Positions 6,049-8,982 of a DNA stretch of 8,982 bases are shown here, in pieces. Origin of the DNA: DATKDF01 sp035512795 (GTDB lineage: Bacteria; Acidobacteriota; Vicinamibacteria; Vicinamibacterales; SCN-69-37); NCBI GenBank assembly GCA_035512795.1, contig DATKDF010000099.1:1-8982 (forward strand). The letters run 5' to 3'. The notes beneath the pieces were generated by a model that did not search any database, was not told where the DNA came from, and saw only the letters and a list, made by a program, of their open reading frames with translations. Numbering within the stretch: position 1 is the first letter of the stretch; the number at the start of each line of letters is the position of its first letter. Position numbers and translations under genes: made by a program.

Positions 6049-6076
6049 TTGCACTGTAGTGCGATACGCTATAGTG
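6049..6076 (+). promoter_or_regulatory. padR promoter with overlapping PadR-type operator
   Basis: TTGCAC (6049-6054) and TATAGT (6070-6075) form a -35/-10 pair with 15-base spacing. Overlapping them is an inverted repeat, ACTGTAG (6053-6059) and CTATAGT (6069-6075), with 6 of 7 arm positions matching and the centre at 6064. The same bases also read as a direct repeat, CTGTAGTG (6054-6061) / CTATAGTG (6069-6076). PadR repressors commonly bind such AT-rich dyads over their own promoters, so autorepression is likely. Transcription would start about 6 bases before ATG 6088, without a Shine-Dalgarno. Confidence 0.55.
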
Positions 6077-6087
6077 TGTCCGCTGTC

Positions 6088-6453
6088 ATGCGCCCCGACT
6101 CGACGCGCGACCCGGCCGGCCTCCTGCCGCTCACCGCGGCCATGTTCCATGTCCTCGTCAGCCTCGCCGACCAGGAGCGGCACGGCTACGCCATCGTCAA
6201 GGCCGTCGCGGCCCGGACCGACGGCGCCGTGGCGCTCGGCACCGGCACCCTCTACGCCATCGTGAAACGCGCGCTGGCCGACGGGCTCGTCGTCGAGTCC
6301 ACCCGGCGGCCCGCGAAGGACGACGACGCCCGGCGCCGGTACTACCGGCTGACGCCGTTCGGGCAGAAGGTGATGGCGGCCGAGACGGCCCGGCTCGAAC
6401 GGATGGTGGCGGCCGCGCGATCGACCCGCGCGATCGGGAAGGCGCGGTCGTGA
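6088..6453 (+). CDS. PadR-family transcriptional repressor
   Basis: This is a small winged-helix repressor of 121 residues, the usual size of the short PadR class that accompanies ADOP permeases. The N-terminal winged helix contains RHGYAIVKAV (31-40), the recognition region GTGTLYAIVKRALADGLV (51-68) and the wing RRRYYRLTPFG (82-92). The rest (93-115) is a helix of the kind used for dimerisation. It ends in a basic tail. The stop codon overlaps the GTG start of the permease (GTGA), so the two genes form one operon and are translationally coupled. I infer that it senses a compound or membrane stress linked to the permease and represses its own promoter; the ligand is unknown. Confidence 0.93.
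   Translation: MRPDSTRDPAGLLPLTAAMFHVLVSLADQERHGYAIVKAVAARTDGAVALGTGTLYAIVKRALADGLVVESTRRPAKDDDARRRYYRLTPFGQKVMAAETARLERMVAAARSTRAIGKARS
6436..6442 (+). promoter_or_regulatory. Shine-Dalgarno deciding the permease start
   Basis: GGGAAGG, inside the end of padR, sits 7 bases before GTG 6450. It supports that GTG as the start rather than an internal ATG at about 6630, which would cut off the N-terminal prefix domain. Confidence 0.6.
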
Positions 6454-8982
6454 GCGCCACGCGCCAAAGCTGGATTGACCGGGTGCTCCGCCGGCTCGTG
6501 CGCCTGCTGCCCGCCGAGTTCCGCGCGGACTTCGGCCAGGCCATCGAGGCCGACCTCGACGAACGCCGCGCCGACGGCGATCGGCGGGGCCTCGTCCTGC
6601 GCGACCTGCCGACCCTCGCGTGGACGGTCATGCGCGAGCACGTGAGCGTGTTGCGACAGGACGTGACCTACGCCGTCCGGTCGATGCGGCGCACGCCGGG
6701 CTTCACGGTGCTCGCCGTGCTCATGCTCGCGCTCGGCACCGGCGTCAACGCCGCGGTGTTCAGCGTGATCGACACCGTGATGCTGCGGTCGGCGTTCGTG
6801 GACGCCGACCGCATCGCCATCCTCCGGCGCCAGGGGGACCGTGGCTGGACAGCGGCGATACCGCGAGCGCGTCTCGAAGCACTCCAGGCGGCCCCGGGGC
6901 CGCTCGCGGCCATCGGCGTCCTCGACGGCGGCTCGCACGTGCTCACGGGCATCGATGAGCCGCGCCGGCTCGACGTCGAGTGCATCTCGGCGTCGATGTT
7001 CGACGTGCTCGGCACGCGGCCCCTGATCGGCCGTGCGTTCACGGCTGCCGACGATCGCCCTGGCGCGGCCGCGACTGCCGTGATCAGTCACAAGTTCTGG
7101 CAGTCGCTCGGCGGCACGCCGGAGCTCCTCGGCACGACGATCGGCGTCAACCTGATCCCCGTCACGATCGTCGGCGTCATGCCGTTGAGGTTCGCGGGGC
7201 CGTTGACCCGATCGGACACGGAAGCCTGGTTGCCGGTGGGCCGGCCGGTCGCCGGTGGCGGCTGGGAGGGGTGTCAGCCCAGTGACCTTCTGAACGCATT
7301 CGTGCGCGTCGCCGACGGGGTCAACGTGGCTGCGGCGTCGGCCGCCTGGCCGGATCTGAGCCTGCTGCCACTGCTCGAGCAGACGTTCTACGAGACCAGG
7401 ACGCCGTTTCTCATACTTGTGGGCGCCGTGCTCTGCGTGCTCCTCATCGCGTGTCTCAACGTCGGCGGGTTGCAGCTCGAGCGCGGCCTCGCGCGCCGGC
7501 GCGAACTGGCGATGCGCGTGGCGCTCGGAGCCAGCCGCGGCCGGCTCGTGCGCCAGGCCGTGACGGAGAACGTGCTGCTCGGGCTCGTGGGCGCCGTGGC
7601 GGGGCTCGTGGCGACGACACTCGCAATGGGCTCGATCGTGTCGATCCTCCCGGGCTACCTGCCGCACGTCGAAGACGTTGCCGTCAACGGACGTGTGCTT
7701 GCGTTCACGATGGCGGTCGCAACCGTGGCGGGACTCGTCGCCGGCGTCGTACCGGTCGGTCTGATTCGACGTGTCGCTCCGGCTCGAGAGCTGGCCGGGT
7801 CCGCGCGGGTCGGCGGTCGCGCGACCAGCCGCGGCCGGCTGGCGCTCGTGGCCGTTGAGGTGGCGCTGTCGGTGGTGGTGCTCGTCGGGGCCAGCCTGAT
7901 GATCCAGACGTTCCTGACGCTCAGGCCGACGCATCCCGGATTCGATCCGGCAGGGAGGTTGCGGGCGCTCATCACGCTGCCGGGTGCGGACGACGCCCGG
8001 AGCCGGCAGTTCTTCGACGCGCTGTTCGCGCGCCTCGGTGAACGGGCCGGCGCACGCGTCGAAGGGTCCACCTATGTGCCGCTCTCGGGTTCGGTGACGA
8101 TCGGTGAAATCACTGCCGGCGAGGCGCCGGTCCGCGCGTACGTCAGTGCGATCACCGACGGCTACCTCGAACTGATGCGGATCGCCGTCCTCCAGGGTCG
8201 CGGGTTCACGGCTGCCGACACCGACGCGTCAGCCAGGGTCGTCATGGTCAACGACGTCCTCGCGCGGCGGCTGCGCCCGGACGGGCAGGTGGTCGGCGAG
8301 GAGGTTGACGTGCTGTGGCATCGCCGCAACGCGGAGCCCATCCCGGTCCGTCATCGGATCGTCGGCATCGCCGCCGGCACGCGATTCGCGCCGTCCGATC
8401 CCCGGCCGCGCAGTGAGGCGTACCTCGCGGTTGCGCAGCACCCCACGTCGTCGCTCCACGTGATCCTGGCGCTCGATGGGCGTCGCGACGAGGAGCGGGC
8501 GCGCGACCTCCGTGCGGCCGTCCGCTCGCTCGACCCCACACTCGTCATCGGCGACGTCGAGCGCATGGAAAACCGGGTCCACGCGAGCGTCAACCGCTGG
8601 CGCTTCGGCGCGTGGCTGCTCGGGGTCTTCGCCGCGCTCGCGATCGTGCTCGCCGCCATCGGGTTGATGACGACCGTGGGGTGGTGGGTGCGGCAACGCA
8701 CGCGCGAGATCGGCGTGCGGGTCGCGCTCGGCGCGACGGCGATGAACGTCACGCGATTGGTGCTTCGGCAGGGGTTGTTCAGCACCGGGGTCGGAATCAT
8801 CGCCGGCTCCGTGGCGGCAGCCGGGCTGACGGGCTTTCTGGAGGGCTGGATCTTCGGCGTCGAGCCGCTCGACCCGGCGACGTTTGCCACCTGTGCGGCC
8901 GGCATGCTGCTCGTGGCGGTCGCGGCCATCCTGGCGCCGGTGTGGCGGGCCACGCGCATCGATCCGCTGGAGGCCCTCCGGA
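6450..8982 (+). CDS. ADOP-type (duplicated orphan) ABC transporter permease, partial at the 3' end
   Basis: The frame is open from GTG 6450 to the window edge, giving 844 codons. It ends in ATRIDPLEALR, the normal last motif of this family, so only one or a few codons are missing. Layout: a cytoplasmic prefix with LRRLVRLLPAEFRADFG (13-29); then QDVTYAVRSMRRTPGFTVLAVLMLALGTG leading through TM1 (about 85-107). A MacB-type periplasmic domain follows (about 108-310). The first FtsX-like domain has helices at about 320-342, 373-395 and 417-439 and the coupling motif RRRELAMRVALGASRGRLVRQ (349-369). TM5 (about 464-487) opens the second half, with another periplasmic domain (about 490-705). The second FtsX domain has helices at about 718-743, 773-797 and 813-832 and RTREIGVRVALGATAMNVTRL (750-770). 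No ATPase is encoded in the window. Such proteins are presumed to work with a MacB-like ATPase in efflux or envelope transport; the substrate is unknown. Confidence 0.93.
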   Translation, partial: MSATRQSWIDRVLRRLVRLLPAEFRADFGQAIEADLDERRADGDRRGLVLRDLPTLAWTVMREHVSVLRQDVTYAVRSMRRTPGFTVLAVLMLALGTGVNAAVFSVIDTVMLRSAFVDADRIAILRRQGDRGWTAAIPRARLEALQAAPGPLAAIGVLDGGSHVLTGIDEPRRLDVECISASMFDVLGTRPLIGRAFTAADDRPGAAATAVISHKFWQSLGGTPELLGTTIGVNLIPVTIVGVMPLRFAGPLTRSDTEAWLPVGRPVAGGGWEGCQPSDLLNAFVRVADGVNVAAASAAWPDLSLLPLLEQTFYETRTPFLILVGAVLCVLLIACLNVGGLQLERGLARRRELAMRVALGASRGRLVRQAVTENVLLGLVGAVAGLVATTLAMGSIVSILPGYLPHVEDVAVNGRVLAFTMAVATVAGLVAGVVPVGLIRRVAPARELAGSARVGGRATSRGRLALVAVEVALSVVVLVGASLMIQTFLTLRPTHPGFDPAGRLRALITLPGADDARSRQFFDALFARLGERAGARVEGSTYVPLSGSVTIGEITAGEAPVRAYVSAITDGYLELMRIAVLQGRGFTAADTDASARVVMVNDVLARRLRPDGQVVGEEVDVLWHRRNAEPIPVRHRIVGIAAGTRFAPSDPRPRSEAYLAVAQHPTSSLHVILALDGRRDEERARDLRAAVRSLDPTLVIGDVERMENRVHASVNRWRFGAWLLGVFAALAIVLAAIGLMTTVGWWVRQRTREIGVRVALGATAMNVTRLVLRQGLFSTGVGIIAGSVAAAGLTGFLEGWIFGVEPLDPATFATCAAGMLLVAVAAILAPVWRATRIDPLEALR
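7037..7052 (+). repeat. Internal 16-bp repeat, copy 1 (permease first half)
   Basis: GTTCACGGCTGCCGAC encodes the end of GRAFTAAD in the first periplasmic domain. The identical 16 bases recur at 8204-8219 at the equivalent place in the second domain. It reflects the internal duplication of the permease. Confidence 0.7.
8204..8219 (+). repeat. Internal 16-bp repeat, copy 2 (permease second half)
   Basis: This is the exact second copy of the 16-mer at 7037-7052, encoding the end of GRGFTAAD in the second periplasmic domain. Confidence 0.7.

Noticed and set aside
6342..7934. 530-codon open frame on the minus strand across padR and the permease
   Set aside because: It is antisense to well-supported genes, and its translation is low-complexity and rich in Arg, His, Glu and Ala, as expected for a shadow frame in GC-rich coding DNA.
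1..8982. Mobile elements, CRISPR arrays, tRNA or rRNA genes, riboswitches
   Set aside because: No transposase or integrase motifs, no terminal inverted repeats, no regularly spaced repeats and no recognisable RNA gene were seen; the genes look like ordinary chromosomal content of uniform composition.

Overview
The window is GC-rich, with strong G/C at third codon positions, and is densely packed with chromosomal genes. The best taxonomic hint is the right-hand pair: a small PadR-family repressor translationally coupled to a long, duplicated MacB/FtsX-type permease with no ATPase. This is the 'ADOP' arrangement that is very common in Acidobacteriota. With the high GC content and a 'WPQFRGP' PQQ-type propeller protein, I infer a soil or sediment acidobacterium, perhaps of the Vicinamibacteria. 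This is inference, because no rRNA or marker gene is present. I see no mobile element, CRISPR array, tRNA or rRNA.

Left block (1-2829). A membrane-anchored class I SAM-dependent methyltransferase runs off the left edge on the minus strand. It diverges from an OmpR/PhoP-type response regulator and its PhoQ-like histidine kinase, which overlap by ATGA. The region between them holds a symmetric operator: TGAAC-N6-TGAAC facing GTTCA-N6-GTTCA, with dyad centre at base 399. The 11-bp spacing is what OmpR-family dimers bind, so I infer that the regulator controls both its own operon and the methyltransferase. Convergent to the kinase lies a PagL/acyloxyacyl-hydrolase-like outer-membrane beta-barrel protein (minus strand). 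The neighbourhood therefore suggests an envelope-responsive system.

Middle block (2926-5989). A secreted PQQ-like beta-propeller protein is followed by a 592-residue protein with a twin-arginine signal that I do not recognise. The second gene has its own -10 box (TATACT).

Right block (5990-8982). An intergenic region carries a 9-bp direct repeat and a PadR-type operator over the promoter. It is followed by the PadR gene and the ADOP permease, which overlap by GTGA. The permease is complete except for the last codon or codons.

Several genes (methyltransferase, PagL-like, propeller, Tat protein, padR) have a -10-like hexamer 6-12 bases before the start codon and, with the exception of one alternative methyltransferase start, no Shine-Dalgarno sequence. 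This suggests leaderless or near-leaderless transcripts. Both genes that run off the window edges are real despite lacking a visible end.
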